Assembly (NCBI GenBank): GCA_022495995.1
Contig: JAFEMH010002496.1
Location: forward strand, 222,001-286,000
DNA: 64,000 bases
Reading direction: 5' to 3'
From: Adenophora triphylla var. japonica
Lineage: Eukaryota; Streptophyta; Magnoliopsida; Asterales; Campanulaceae
The position numbers and the translations under genes are program-made. The notes beneath the pieces were generated by a model. The model was not told the DNA's origin. It saw only the letters and a program-made list of their open reading frames with translations, and searched no databases. Shown here piece after piece: positions 24,138 to 34,125 of the stretch. The first letter of the stretch is position 1, and every line of letters begins with the position of its first letter.

Positions 24138-25571
24138 CTATGAAATGGTTTTTGTAAGGGTGTCTATGGTTGAGGATTGGGAAAGGTTCTCATTGACCAG
24201 TGAAGCAAAGCTAGTTTTTTGTTTTTTGGTTTGAATTAAAAGAGTGCAAACTAATTGTTCAAAACCATCAATATTTAAAGAGTTAAAATCATGTACCTCT
24301 TTTAGTTCATCAGCAGCAGCAAGTGCTTCCATTTCTTCCTCATTGTCTGATTCTTCCTCATCTTCAGCTATAAGGCATATCATGGCTTCTTCTCCTTCAT
24401 TGTCAGAATCATCACTTGATACATACTCTTCATCACTGAATTTTGATGAGTCAGCTATCATAACTTGCTCCTTGTTTTTGTCATGTTTATTTTTGGAGCA
24501 ATTGAAGCAGTTGCACTTGGAACTGTGAATGATCTCTTTTGAGTAGGTCATCTTCTTAGCTATCTTATTGTCCCTAGGTTTCCTTAGTTCAGGACAATCA
24601 GATGAGTAATGTCCTTGCTTTCCACAGTTGAAGCAATCAATTGTCTTCTTGTAGCTGTCTTGTTGAGTATTGGATGTGGAAGGGATGTATTTTTTGTCAA
24701 AAGATTTCTTTTGAAATTTCATGGCATTTCTGACAGCCATGGATATGAGACTTGGAATGTCTTCTTGAGAGATCTGTTTGCTGACAGGTTTGGAGCTAAT
24801 GTTTATCTTTTGAAGAGCATTGTTGACAATGGTCTCAATGTCTTGGTGAGTGATTGGTTTGTGGACAGTTTCTTGAGTAGTTAAGGCTAAGGTTTGTGAA
24901 ATGGTAGGAACTGGTTGAATTTTTATCATACCTTCCAATTCATAAGCTTCAAGCTTTCCAAAATACTGTTCAACTGTCATTGTGCTCCACTCAGATCCTT
25001 CTCTAATAGGTAATGCTACCTTTTCATATTCTTGAGGAAGATTTGAATATATCTTGAGGCAGAGATCTTGTTGTTCAAAGGTTTTTCCATGGTCAGCAAT
25101 AGATCTAACAAGGTTCTCAAACCTTGGTTGAGCAGCACTCACTTTTTCTCCAGGGTAGAACTTGAAGTTGTCTAATTGCCTAAGCAAGTTATACAAGTTT
25201 TGTGTCCTGACACTGGAGTGTTTAGTGAACTTAGTTTGAATGAGAGCCCATGCTGATCTGGCATTTGGTTCCTTAGCAATTTCTTGTGCTAATGAGTCAT
25301 TTACACTCTTTTGAAGAATGTTCTTGACTTTCAAGTTTGCACTTATCAATTGCTTTTCAGCTTCAGACCAAGTTTCTGGGGATTTGATCTTACTAGGTCC
25401 TCCATCAGTGCAAATTTGAGTTGGGTAGGACACTTCATTCTCTAGGACATACCAATTCCATATACTGTTTGCATCAAGGTATGTTTTTATTTTTGAAGCA
25501 TAGATCTCAAAAGATCCACAGTCATCAATGTGTGGGATGTCTTTCTCATTATTTCTCCTTGGTTGAGGCAT
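24138..25571 (-). CDS. Copia Gag polyprotein, capsid and zinc knuckle
   Basis: A 477-codon frame starts MPQPRRNNEKDIPHIDD about 60 bases downstream of the primer-binding site. Residues 40-230 resemble the UBN2/DUF4219-type Gag of plant Copia elements (WSEAEKQLISANLKVKN, ALIQTKF, LYNLLRQLDNFKF, LPQEYEKVALPI). A CFNCGKQGHYSSDC zinc knuckle (CX2CX4HX4C) lies near residue 318, followed by an acidic serine-rich tail. It ends at an in-frame TAG, after which the same frame continues with LEKACQGLRDQGF. The stop therefore interrupts a longer Gag-Pol frame and looks like a CAG-to-TAG mutation, though readthrough cannot be excluded. Gag forms the virus-like particle in the cytoplasm. Confidence 0.85.
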   Translation of the reverse strand: MPQPRRNNEKDIPHIDDCGSFEIYASKIKTYLDANSIWNWYVLENEVSYPTQICTDGGPSKIKSPETWSEAEKQLISANLKVKNILQKSVNDSLAQEIAKEPNARSAWALIQTKFTKHSSVRTQNLYNLLRQLDNFKFYPGEKVSAAQPRFENLVRSIADHGKTFEQQDLCLKIYSNLPQEYEKVALPIREGSEWSTMTVEQYFGKLEAYELEGMIKIQPVPTISQTLALTTQETVHKPITHQDIETIVNNALQKINISSKPVSKQISQEDIPSLISMAVRNAMKFQKKSFDKKYIPSTSNTQQDSYKKTIDCFNCGKQGHYSSDCPELRKPRDNKIAKKMTYSKEIIHSSKCNCFNCSKNKHDKNKEQVMIADSSKFSDEEYVSSDDSDNEGEEAMICLIAEDEEESDNEEEMEALAAADELKEVHDFNSLNIDGFEQLVCTLLIQTKKQKTSFASLVNENLSQSSTIDTLTKTIS

Positions 25572-25626
25572 GGTGGGTTTGAAGAGGATCCTTCACAAGT
25601 TGTTAGACTTTTGAATATGAAGACAA

Positions 25627-25638
25627 GCTTTGATACCA
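25627..25638 (-). other. Copia primer-binding site
   Basis: TGGTATCAAAGC, two bases inside the right LTR on the minus strand. It matches the usual plant primer-binding sequence complementary to initiator methionine tRNA (TGGTATCAGAGC) at 11 of 12 positions. Confidence 0.8.
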
Positions 25639-25640
25639 AT

Positions 25641-26879
25641 TGAAAGGCCCTTTGTTGATATGCAGATGATCAGACAGCTATGGTTTGGCTTAGCTGTCAG
25701 ATGATAGTTGAATTGTGCAGCGGAATAAGAGAGGCTTGAAATAATGATAGGACAAAGAACACAAAGAGATAATGCAAGTGTGTGAATGTGATTGCAAAAA
25801 TGTAATAACACAGAGAATTTAAAGTGGTTCAGAGTTCACTACTCCTACATCCACCCCCACTGTCAATCTTGACAAGTGAGATCAATTTTATTATAATCTT
25901 TAATCAACAAAAATTACAAATGATTGATTTAGGCAAGTTCCTTGAACTTTCTCTTCCTAATTAGTACAGTTAACTAGGGATACACTTAAAGTACAGTCTT
26001 AAGTGTTTTTACAACTTGAAGTACAGTCTCAAGATTTTACAAAACAAATAATACACTCAAAGTACAGTCTTGAGTGTTTACAAACTAATTCTACACCTAA
26101 AGTACAGTCTTAGGATTTTGGAATTTGTGAATTAACACACTAAGGGGTGTTTGTTGTTGAAGCAGAGGTTTTGGGGTGAGGGTTTTGGTTTGGAACAGGG
26201 TTTAAAGGGTAGGGATTGGTGAGTGTGTGTGTGGATTACAGGAGGTGTGTGTGGGTGTAAGGGAAAGGTTTTGGACTGTGAAAAAGAGTATTTTTCAAGA
26301 GTTAGTTTGTGTAGAGGATGAACTCCTCTATTTATACCCTTCAATGTAGCCGTTGGAATATGACTGTTGTAGCTACATTAATGAGCCTTGACTGGTCTTT
26401 GCCCCACTTGTCCACTTGCAGGTCTTCATGAGCTGGCTTGAGCTGTGGCTTGAACTGAGAGCTTCCAGAAGGTCTTCAGTGGTCTTCATTGGTCTTCAAT
26501 GGTGAACTTGATAGCTGTGAAGATCCAGGTTCCACTTTGGTTGAGATTGTGGTAGCAGAGATTGAGACAAAGTGATGGCTATCAGAGGAATGAAGTCATA
26601 GCTGTCAGATCATACAAGGCTTAGCTATCAGAGATGTTCTCTAAAGGACTGAGATGCACTTGATGATCTTGATAGTTAAGATAGGGAATATGATTCATGT
26701 TTATTGATTGAATGTAACCAATGTATAAGATAGAATCATAACTGTCATACTCATAGCTGTCAGATAAACTGAAAGATGAATATAACAGATTTCCTCTTTT
26801 GATATAAACCCTGTTCTATATATATATTCCTTTATCAAAACCAACTAACTGAGACATTGATCAAAGTTAGGTCCTAACA
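25641..26879 (-). repeat. Copia LTR, right (5' in element sense), carries promoter
   Basis: 1,239 bases, TG to CA. The minus-strand sequence GGGTATAAATAGAGGAG at about 26,322-26,339 is a good TATA box for element transcription running leftward. Repeated AGTACAGTCT-type boxes (25,985-26,115) may be promoter elements. Confidence 0.93.
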
Positions 26880-27510
26880 ATAATAATAATAAATAAAAAT
26901 TATATACCTCTATATCCTAAACCTTAAATCATATACCTAAACTCTAAAGTATATATCCATATACCCTAAACCTTATAGTATATACCAATATATGCTAAGC
27001 ACTATACCCTATATATCTCATACCCTAACCCATATACCCTAAACCTTATTGATACTTTTGATATATATATATATACAACTCTTGACCTAGGATGCTTCTA
27101 GAGAGAATATTACAACAAATATTGGAAGATATCTACAAGAATAGGAAACTAAATCAGAGATATGATATCTACAAATAATGGGAAACTAAATCAAAAAATA
27201 TATACAAAGAATAATTATGAATCTTTTTGTATCTTATCACTTTCCTCGTGCTCATGGTCTTTGACTCGTATTCTTTTTTATCTGTGTATGTTTGTCATGG
27301 TTTGACCGCAATTTATGTTCAACTTATAGAAAGCTAATGTATATGTCAAGGAACATTGCTGCTTGCAATTGTTCTTCTTGTAAAGACATGGTGCAATGTT
27401 CACTCCTCTGATTATTTATAAAAAGCGTAAAAGTGTGACTTTATCACACTTAATGATGGGTCTGGGGCTTGTGCATGTCCTGTGTTTTATAGTACATGAG
27501 TTACATCATA

Positions 27511-27701
27511 CTCCTTCCCTCTGTCCCATAATAAATGTCGCATTTTCCATTTTGGTTTATCCCAAAATAAATGTTGTCCTACCAAATAAGGAAAGTGACT
27601 TAGTGCAATATTATCATTGCACAAGTAATGTACAAATTAGTAAAGCACCTTCTTTAAAACGTTGACAAGTAAATTGCGACGTTTATTATGGACGGAGGGA
27701 G
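27511..27701. mobile_element. Stowaway-like MITE
   Basis: Left end CTCCTTCCCTCTGTCCCAT and right end ATGGACGGAGGGAG are imperfect inverted copies, with TA at 27,509-27,510 and 27,702-27,703; 191 bases. It lies just past the end of the segmental duplication, between it and the NIP gene. Confidence 0.85.
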
Positions 27702-27920
27702 TATGATAACATGATTTACATATTATAATAACACGAGTTACATTTTACTAGCATAAGAGAACATTATAGTAACATGACTTGCATCCTATAGTAAAGGTTT
27801 CAGACTTATGTTACAAAACTGCATTTAGTACAAGAACATCAGCTTACATTCAGAAAGTTGTGCTAATTCCTGCAGGCTCATTGTAGCAATTTGCTTTTAA
27901 GTACGTAACTTTATATTGTT

Positions 27921-29487
27921 TCATAGAGAACTGAGAGGATCTTTTGGTTCGACCTGGACTTGGTTGCTCCTCAAACGACGAAGATTGAATGATAATGAAG
28001 GTTGTGAGATTGCATGAACCGGCTGGTCTGATATCCGAATAAATTTATACAACCATGCCCCTGATAGTGTTCCCGTTACAGGTCCAACAATATAAACCCA
28101 AAGTCCTTTGTAATATTCACTGGCTATTGCTGGTCCAATCGTCCTTGCAGGGTTCATTGAACCTCCTGATACTGGTCTGCAAGATTGTCGAGAAGCATTA
28201 ATTTTGGGATGGAGGGAGTATACATAATGTATTTACCAAACAATTTACCCTGCTAAGATGGATGTAATGCATACAGCTGACCCGACTGCAATTCCTGCAA
28301 GCTCCCCTATCTGAAAACATGGATTAGTAAATGAAGAAAGTAAAAGCTAGGGACGAAAGATATTTCTTACAGCTTTAGTGTCTGTTGCAACAGCAGAGGT
28401 GACAAACATCATGGAGAAAGTGACGATAACCTCCATGATAAGAGCTTGAACGTCTGTCCCTGAAGGTGATGTTGTGCCTAGATGTTTGATTGGGTGCAGT
28501 AATATCCTCAGTGCAAATGAAGCAGAAATGGATCCTGTAAGTTGCGCCACTGCATATACAGGAACCTGCAAATTGGAAAAGAGGGAGTATATAATATTGC
28601 TCTTCATTATCGTAAGGGTACATGACAAATAAGTGGTCTAAAGTTTAGGGGTCATAGTTGCAACTTGTTTCTATACTATGTGATAACTTTCGTGCATAAT
28701 TCTAAATCGTAACAATCCACACATATCAATTAATTATAATCAGCTGCAAGTAGAAAATGGACCTGTTTCCAGGGGAAGTGTCGGACGGCGGCGAAAGCGA
28801 AGGTGACCGGGTTCATGTGGGCACCGGAGATATGTCCAACAGCATAGATCATAACGGTAACAATAAGTCCACCAACCAGAGAAGCTCCAAGCTTTGACAC
28901 CTTCTGTTCATCACTTGCGCTCAGCGCTGCGGCCCCACATGTCACAAACACCAGTAGGAACGTTGCTATTATCTCCGCCACCACCTGTCATTTCAACCAC
29001 CTATCAATTCACAAATTATACCCATCACAAACACACGCACACACACACACACACACTACTAGGATTAGATTTTCTATACTCCGTATTACTTTGTGTATTT
29101 TGTGTAACACATTCTATACAACAATTAGTGATCATATGATTCATATATTAGGAATGACAACATAATAATGAAACTATATATGTATACGAAATACCACATT
29201 CAATGCACATGAGATGTATTCATAAACCCAAGCCAAGGTTAAACTCCCAAAATGATACCATAAAGTTGTCACGCCCTAAACTGAGACGTGGGCGTGGGCG
29301 TGAAAGCTGGATGACTTACCTTTCTGAGAAAGCCAGGAGGGTAATGATTCCGGTAAATTTGGAAGACATCACATGATAGAGTGTCGATTGACTTTGAGAT
29401 TTCTGGGTTTTGTTGTGGTTCAGGGACAGAAGTGGAGATCATGGTTAAGTTTTCGGGATTTTGATGTGGTGGGATTGTTGCTGCCAT
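27921..29487 (-). CDS. NIP2: NIP-subfamily aquaporin (NIP2/Lsi1-like), five exons
   Basis: Exons on the minus strand: 29,487-29,320, 28,984-28,763, 28,565-28,371, 28,310-28,249 and 28,176-27,921, all with GT-AG introns, giving 300 residues. The start MAATIPPHQ has a good context (ATATGGC). Visible landmarks are [20 protein letters not shown] (helix 1), [20 protein letters not shown] (helix 2 to loop B), [16 protein letters not shown] (helix 5), [13 protein letters not shown] (loop E) and a basic C-terminus. Small residues at helix 2 (GGL) and helix 5 (VTS) and Gly/Arg around loop E fit the G-S-G-R filter of NIP2 silicon/metalloid channels, as does the 108-residue spacing between the two motifs. 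The first motif reads NPVT, not NPAVT: one codon is missing, which may impair the pore. A plasma-membrane channel for small uncharged solutes is inferred. Confidence 0.88.
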
Positions 29488-29623
29488 ATTTTTGGTTGGT
29501 CTTTCTATGTTGATGAAAGATTGACCCAAAATGAAGGAGCAAGTCACTTCTTTCCTCGGAATTTAGATGGTTCCTAGGACTCAAGGAGAGGCTTATTTTT
29601 GGAAAGGCCTAGGTCTAATGTCT

Positions 29624-29634
29624 GTATATATATA
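29624..29634 (-). promoter_or_regulatory. TATA box of the NIP gene
   Basis: TATATATATAC on the minus strand about 140 bases upstream of the NIP start codon, with no other TATA-like sequence nearer the gene. It would place the transcript start near 29,595 and a 5' leader of roughly 110 bases. Confidence 0.55.
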
Positions 29635-29636
29635 GA

Positions 29637-29812
29637 ACTAGTAAAAGCCCGTGTCCGAGGACACGTGGTATTTTTTTAATTAAAAGTGAGGACAAAATGG
29701 GAAAGGGACAACTTTGGGAGGGTAAAATGGGGAAAAAAACTTTTGACACTATTCATACAACTATTCATCCCACTTCCCTCATTTATACTATAGATTCTTG
29801 TTGAATTGCTTA
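29637..29812. mobile_element. Possible small MITE upstream of NIP
   Basis: CTAGTAAAAGCCCGTGTCCG followed by GGACACG forms a short hairpin of the kind seen at ends of several plant MITE families. A CTATAGATTC end lies near 29,800. I cannot define both termini, so this is only a suggestion. Confidence 0.3.
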
Positions 29813-29987
29813 TAAGTTAGGTTTATCATTATATATACTCCATTCTTACTTACCAAAATGAATGACCATGCGGACAATTTTAAAAGGTTGACATTTTATT
29901 GTAAATATGCATAAATATTTTTGGTATCATGGATCAAACTTTTAGTTTTGCAACTATTAAATGAGATATGGAAAAAAAATGAAAATA

Positions 29988-30342
29988 CTCCCTCCGTCCC
30001 ACTTCAATTGAGCCACTTTCCTTTTTGGGACGTCCCACTACAAATGAGTCATTCCATAAATGAAAAGAAGTGAACAGTGTTTCGGACATTTATACCCTCA
30101 TAATGTTTATATATTTACAAAAAACCATTCATATTACCCTTATAATTTTAACATATTTACAAAAAAACCAATCATTAACTTACTATTCCTTTCACACATT
30201 CTCTCTTATTAAATATTTTTAACTTTTACATTCCCTCTCCTCTAATCTTCTACCCACTTTCAATTCTTTACTCATTTTAAAAAAAAAAAACTTAAAAAGC
30301 GTGCAAAGATGCCATGGCTCAATTGAAGTGGGATGGAGGGAG
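29988..30342. mobile_element. Stowaway-like MITE with 28-base terminal repeats
   Basis: The left end CTCCCTCCGTCCCACTTCAA and following TTGAGCCA are inverted at the right end with one mismatch (GGGATGGAGGGAG). TA flanks both sides (29,986-29,987 and 30,343-30,344). 355 bases, AT-rich and non-coding. Confidence 0.92.
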
Positions 30343-30678
30343 TATCATTTAGGGACAAAAAAATTGTTCATTTTAAAAAAATTATTTTAGGACTAAGATG
30401 TATGTATACAAGGGAAGAGAGGTACACCATTTGTTTTCTGAAAGTGTAAAAGATATTTTTTTCATCTTTTGAAACACAAATAAAAAGTATTGTAGATAAT
30501 TAAATATACAACACTATTGTGCACAATTGTTGTATTTGATATAAATTTACTAACCAACAACAATCTTCTCTTTAAAACTCAAACCCACCACCATAACCAA
30601 CACCCACCACCATGGCCAAAATTGGAGGGAAGAGGATGATCGGAGGAATGTAGGGGAGGGATTGCCAGAGGAGAGGAA
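30343..30678. other. No gene recognised
   Basis: AT-rich spacer. A CACCACCATAACCAACACCC stretch near 30,590 has no conserved frame. Confidence 0.5.
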
Positions 30679-31480
30679 GTGATAGAGATATATCAAATCA
30701 CAATTATATATTATGTTTCCCTATTATAATATGTTAGTGTAAAACGCAGATGATATCCTAAGTAATTTCAGCTATTTCCAAATGATATCCCAGATGATTT
30801 CCTGTGCTGGAATTTATTTGAACATTTCTTGATTAATTGTTTATGTACTAATGTGCTAATATGATCTATTTAGTATATGTTGTAAATTCATATTTCAGGT
30901 TACAATATGATAGATGAATGAACTAAAAACGTGGAGGAATTTGGAAAAGAGAAAGTTATGCATAAAAAACGTTTTATGCATAAGCCTTGTTTGTGTCAAC
31001 AACTTCAAAAAACGTGGAAGACCAAGTCAAGGGAGATTGTTGCTGCTTATTATAGAGTACAAGGCAGAGAAAGCTTGGGTGTACAAGGCCATAACGCGTG
31101 GACTTGGAGAGCAAGGTTTCGGTTGCTAGAAAAAGGGAAATAGAGCTAACAATTCCCACGAAGTAAGGAGCAAGCTCAGCCACTTCCCCACTCTCCCTTA
31201 ACGTCCAAGATAGCCCCAAGGCTGTTTGTTTGAGTAGCCTTCAAAACGCTTGAAGACTATAAATATGCATTGAAGGAGGCACTTGAATATATGCCAATTA
31301 CACACATCAGACCTTCAAGCATATAGAGATAAAGCTCTTTGTTTGGTTCGATTTTTTCCATCCTCCCATACAATATTTCACACTTGATTACCTTGGTTTC
31401 AAGTTGTGTGTTGGCTAGGATTGGAATTCGTTCTTTATCTCTTATTCCATAGAAATTACATTGTCATTTCTATGAATCTG
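30679..31480 (+). repeat. LTR-like remnant with a TATA box
   Basis: The segment has a good plus-strand core promoter, GAAGACTATAAATATGCATT near 31,250-31,270, followed by an untranslated-type stretch with TCTTTGTTTGG. No protein domain is present. It has the look of a solo or truncated LTR inserted at the 3' end of the TNP1-like gene. I cannot find paired TG/CA ends with a target duplication, so this is an inference from composition and promoter position. Confidence 0.35.
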
Positions 31481-31484
31481 TCTC

Positions 31485-33753
31485 CTCTCGAAACTGCGCA
31501 ACATGTGCCTGAGCCTCCGCAGGATTTGCCTAAGCCTCCGCAGCTTGTGCCCTAGCCTCCGCAGCCACACGTCTCTCCTAAGCCAAGCTTGCCTCCAGAG
31601 AGTCAATCCTCGAAGCATAATGAGGATCGGGCCTTAAAACATTCGCGCGATGGCCGGTCGATGACGATGGGCATTACACCCCACGATCCCCCATCCCTAA
31701 TAATCGGTCTCCTCTCTTTAGATGTCTATCTCTGAGGTGACCGCATGCAAAAGATCAGGCACGTATGGAACGGGCTGGCCGGGAGGAGTACCTTCAGGAG
31801 CGACGGCGGCTTGGTTTGTATTCTGTCAAAATAAAACAAACAAATATAATCATATACACAATATACATAAATAAATTTGCATATTCAAAAATCAAGTCAT
31901 TTAATGATAGTTTACTTACAAAGGCCAATGCAGATCGATCATCAACCCACTGCGAAGGTTGATTGGCGGATGTAGGAGTTCTAACATGCGTGCTAACGAA
32001 CACTTCCAAAAAACCGACATCAGCACCATGTTCCTTTTCATATAATCATTAAAACAAACAAATATAATCATATGTTTAAACAACTTGGTTTGTTTCACAT
32101 AGATAATTCATATATATAGGAGGATATGTGTCCCTTTTATAAGAAGGTACTAGATTCACCTTCGCTATCTATCTTGCCACAATGTGCAATTACCATATTA
32201 TAGAGTCGACACTAAGGTTATTCATGTATTTCTTATCATTTACAGTAACACCCACCAACAACGTGCATACAACTATATTGTTTGGTTTCAAAGTCAATTA
32301 AACTAAATCCATGGATTTCTTAGCATCAACATGGCTCCCTATCTAACATACGTACATAAACCGATTTCAAAGCATGCATACACTACATTTAAACTAACAC
32401 CCCATGTATGCCTTATCATTTCCACTAACACCCACCAACAACGTCCATACAACCGTCCTGTTCGGTTTCAAATTCAATTAAACTAAAACCATGGATTTCA
32501 TAGCATCAACATGGCTCCCCAGCTAACATACGTATATAAACTGATTTCAAAGCATGCATACATTACATTTAAAACCCCAAGTATTTCTTATCTTTTACAA
32601 TAACACCCACCAACAACGTGCATACAACCGTCATGTTTTGTTTCAAAGTCAATTAAACTAAAATCATAGATTTCATAGCATCAACATGACTCCCCAGCTA
32701 ACGTACGTATATAATTTGATTCCAAAGCAAACATACACTATATTTAAACTAACATATATACCATACACTTATGATGCTCGGCGGGGTTGATCGTCCCCAT
32801 TGTATGCTTTGTCGCCGACGCCGAGGAGCTCGCTCTATTTGCCCGAGCCTGTTGGGCTTTCATTAACCCCCCTCCAACCCCCAATATTCGCAAAATCTAT
32901 GAAACACCTCCTCGGTCATCCAAGTCGGTGTCTCGGGCGCTAATCCCTTCTCCAGCCGCTGAATATAAAATTTAGACTTCGTGGTACCTATTAAAAATAC
33001 GAATATCTCGTAAACATATAATGATAACATTATAAAATTATAAGAGTATAATCATTGTTAATTAAATTAATTAAGGATAGATGAATATGTTACCAATATG
33101 ATCCCGAAATAACTTCTGACACTGTTGCATGAAAATATGTTTAACCATCCTCTCTTCGATGTCCTCAGCCCATGTAAATTTCAACTACAACATATAATGA
33201 TAACATTATAAAATTAAAAGAGTATAATCATTGTTAATTATAACTTTTTAATAGCAAACTAACATTTAGGTTTTAAATAAAAACCAATAACACATTACCT
33301 TAAACTCCTCCCAAGCATACTCCTTCTCCTCATGTGGCAAAGATTTCCAGTTGGGCCAAAACAGGTGCATGACCCGAGACCGGCAATACTGCCCAATCCT
33401 TGTCCCGGGGATAGGGTATGCACCGACAAACCTGTCAAGTATATTTATACAATAACATTTAAACTTAAATAATGAATTATATATAAAACAAAAAGGAACC
33501 AACTTATATCAAATTAATGAAGAGTTACTTACTGTGCACAATGTGACGATATCTGGAGAAACACCCTCCCCTCAAAATCGACAGGAGTAGGACTCATAGT
33601 GGTACCAGCCCAAGAGGAGGAGCTGGTACTACTATGTGTAGGGTCGGCATCACCGGCACCGGTAGCACCGGTATCAGATCGGGACGGTTGCATCCTAGTA
33701 ATAGATGTGTACAACAGGCCTGTCTTCCTGCTCGCTCTACTATAACTCATATC
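31485..33753 (-). pseudogene. TNP1-like CACTA protein gene, decayed
   Basis: Exon-like pieces on the minus strand: MSYSRASRKTGLLYTS and a Ser/Thr-rich stretch (33,753-33,533); AYPIPGTRIGQYCRSRVMHL and FWPNWKSLPHEEKEYAWEEF (about 33,430-33,300); KFTWAEDIEERMVKHIFMQQ (about 33,185-33,095); a piece with KAQQARANRASSS and THTMGTI-like sequence broken by a stop (about 32,985-32,770); HVRTPTSANQPSQWVDD (about 32,000-31,920); and an Ala/Glu-rich coiled-coil tail with stops (31,780-31,490). The order is that of the Transposase_24 (Ptta/En/Spm) family, the accessory protein of CACTA elements. Stops and frame changes make it a pseudogene. Confidence 0.72.
32226..32757. repeat. Three tandem copies of a ~178-base unit in a TNP1-like intron
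   Basis: Units begin near 32,231, 32,413 and 32,588, each with an AACACCCACCAACAACG box, a CAAAGTCAATTAAACTAAA-type box, an AGCATCAACATG box and ACATACGTATATAAA-type sequence. Spacing is 182 and 175 bases. The repeat sits inside what should be an intron of the TNP1-like gene. Confidence 0.85.
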
Positions 33754-33755
33754 TG

Positions 33756-34122
33756 AATACACTAAAAATATTAAAATATAAAACTTTAACAATAGGAAAC
33801 AATATAATAATAGATCTACTTAAAATAAATTTAAAGTTTTAATAATCTAAAGCATTAACAATACATCTAAATACACTAAATATTAAAATTTAAAACTTTA
33901 AGGATAGGAAACAATATAATAACAGATCTTCTTAAAATAAATTTAAAATTCTAATAATCTAAAGCATTCACAATACATCTAAATACACTAAAAATATTAA
34001 AATATAAAACTTTAACAATAGAAAATAATATATTAACAGATCTTCTTAAAATAAAATTAAAGTTCTAAAAATCTAAAGCATTCAATTTACATCTAAATAC
34101 ACTAAAAATATAAAACTTTAAA
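33756..34122. repeat. ~113-base tandem repeat between the two CACTA genes
   Basis: A unit beginning AATACACTAAAAATATTAAA repeats at about 33,756, 33,871, 33,983 and 34,096 (the last partial). It fills the space between the end of the TNP2 gene and the start of the TNP1-like gene. Confidence 0.85.
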
Positions 34123-34125
34123 CTA

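Larger units (their letters stand above)
19207..26879 (-). mobile_element. Copia LTR retrotransposon, internally deleted, with an extra ORF
   Basis: The two LTRs (19,207-20,455 and 25,641-26,879) begin TG and end CA, and the 5-base target duplication ATAAT lies at 19,202-19,206 and 26,880-26,884. On the minus strand a primer-binding site follows the right LTR, then gag, a protease and GAG-pre-integrase fragment, a separate 3' ORF, and a polypurine tract next to the left LTR. Integrase core, reverse transcriptase and RNase H are absent. The extra ORF after pol and the long LTRs recall Sirevirus layout, but the assignment is tentative. Apart from an (AAT)n patch the LTRs are almost identical, so the insertion is young. 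Confidence 0.93.

Noticed and set aside
26132..26344. 70-codon frame present in both Copia LTRs (also 19,706-19,918)
   Set aside because: It lies in the LTR just downstream of the TATA box, has low-complexity His/Pro/Thr content and no partner domain; likely leader sequence.
28195..28220. GGGATGGAGGGAGTATA in the last NIP intron as a full MITE
   Set aside because: Only one end is visible. It is at most a relic, and the intron is too short to hold a complete element.
29494..29547. Upstream extension of the NIP first exon
   Set aside because: The extended frame would start at GTG. The first ATG in good context is at 29,487, and the TATA box position fits that start.
30914..31219. Overlapping 70-81 codon frames on both strands
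   Set aside because: Short, without domains, and within a promoter-like or LTR-like stretch.
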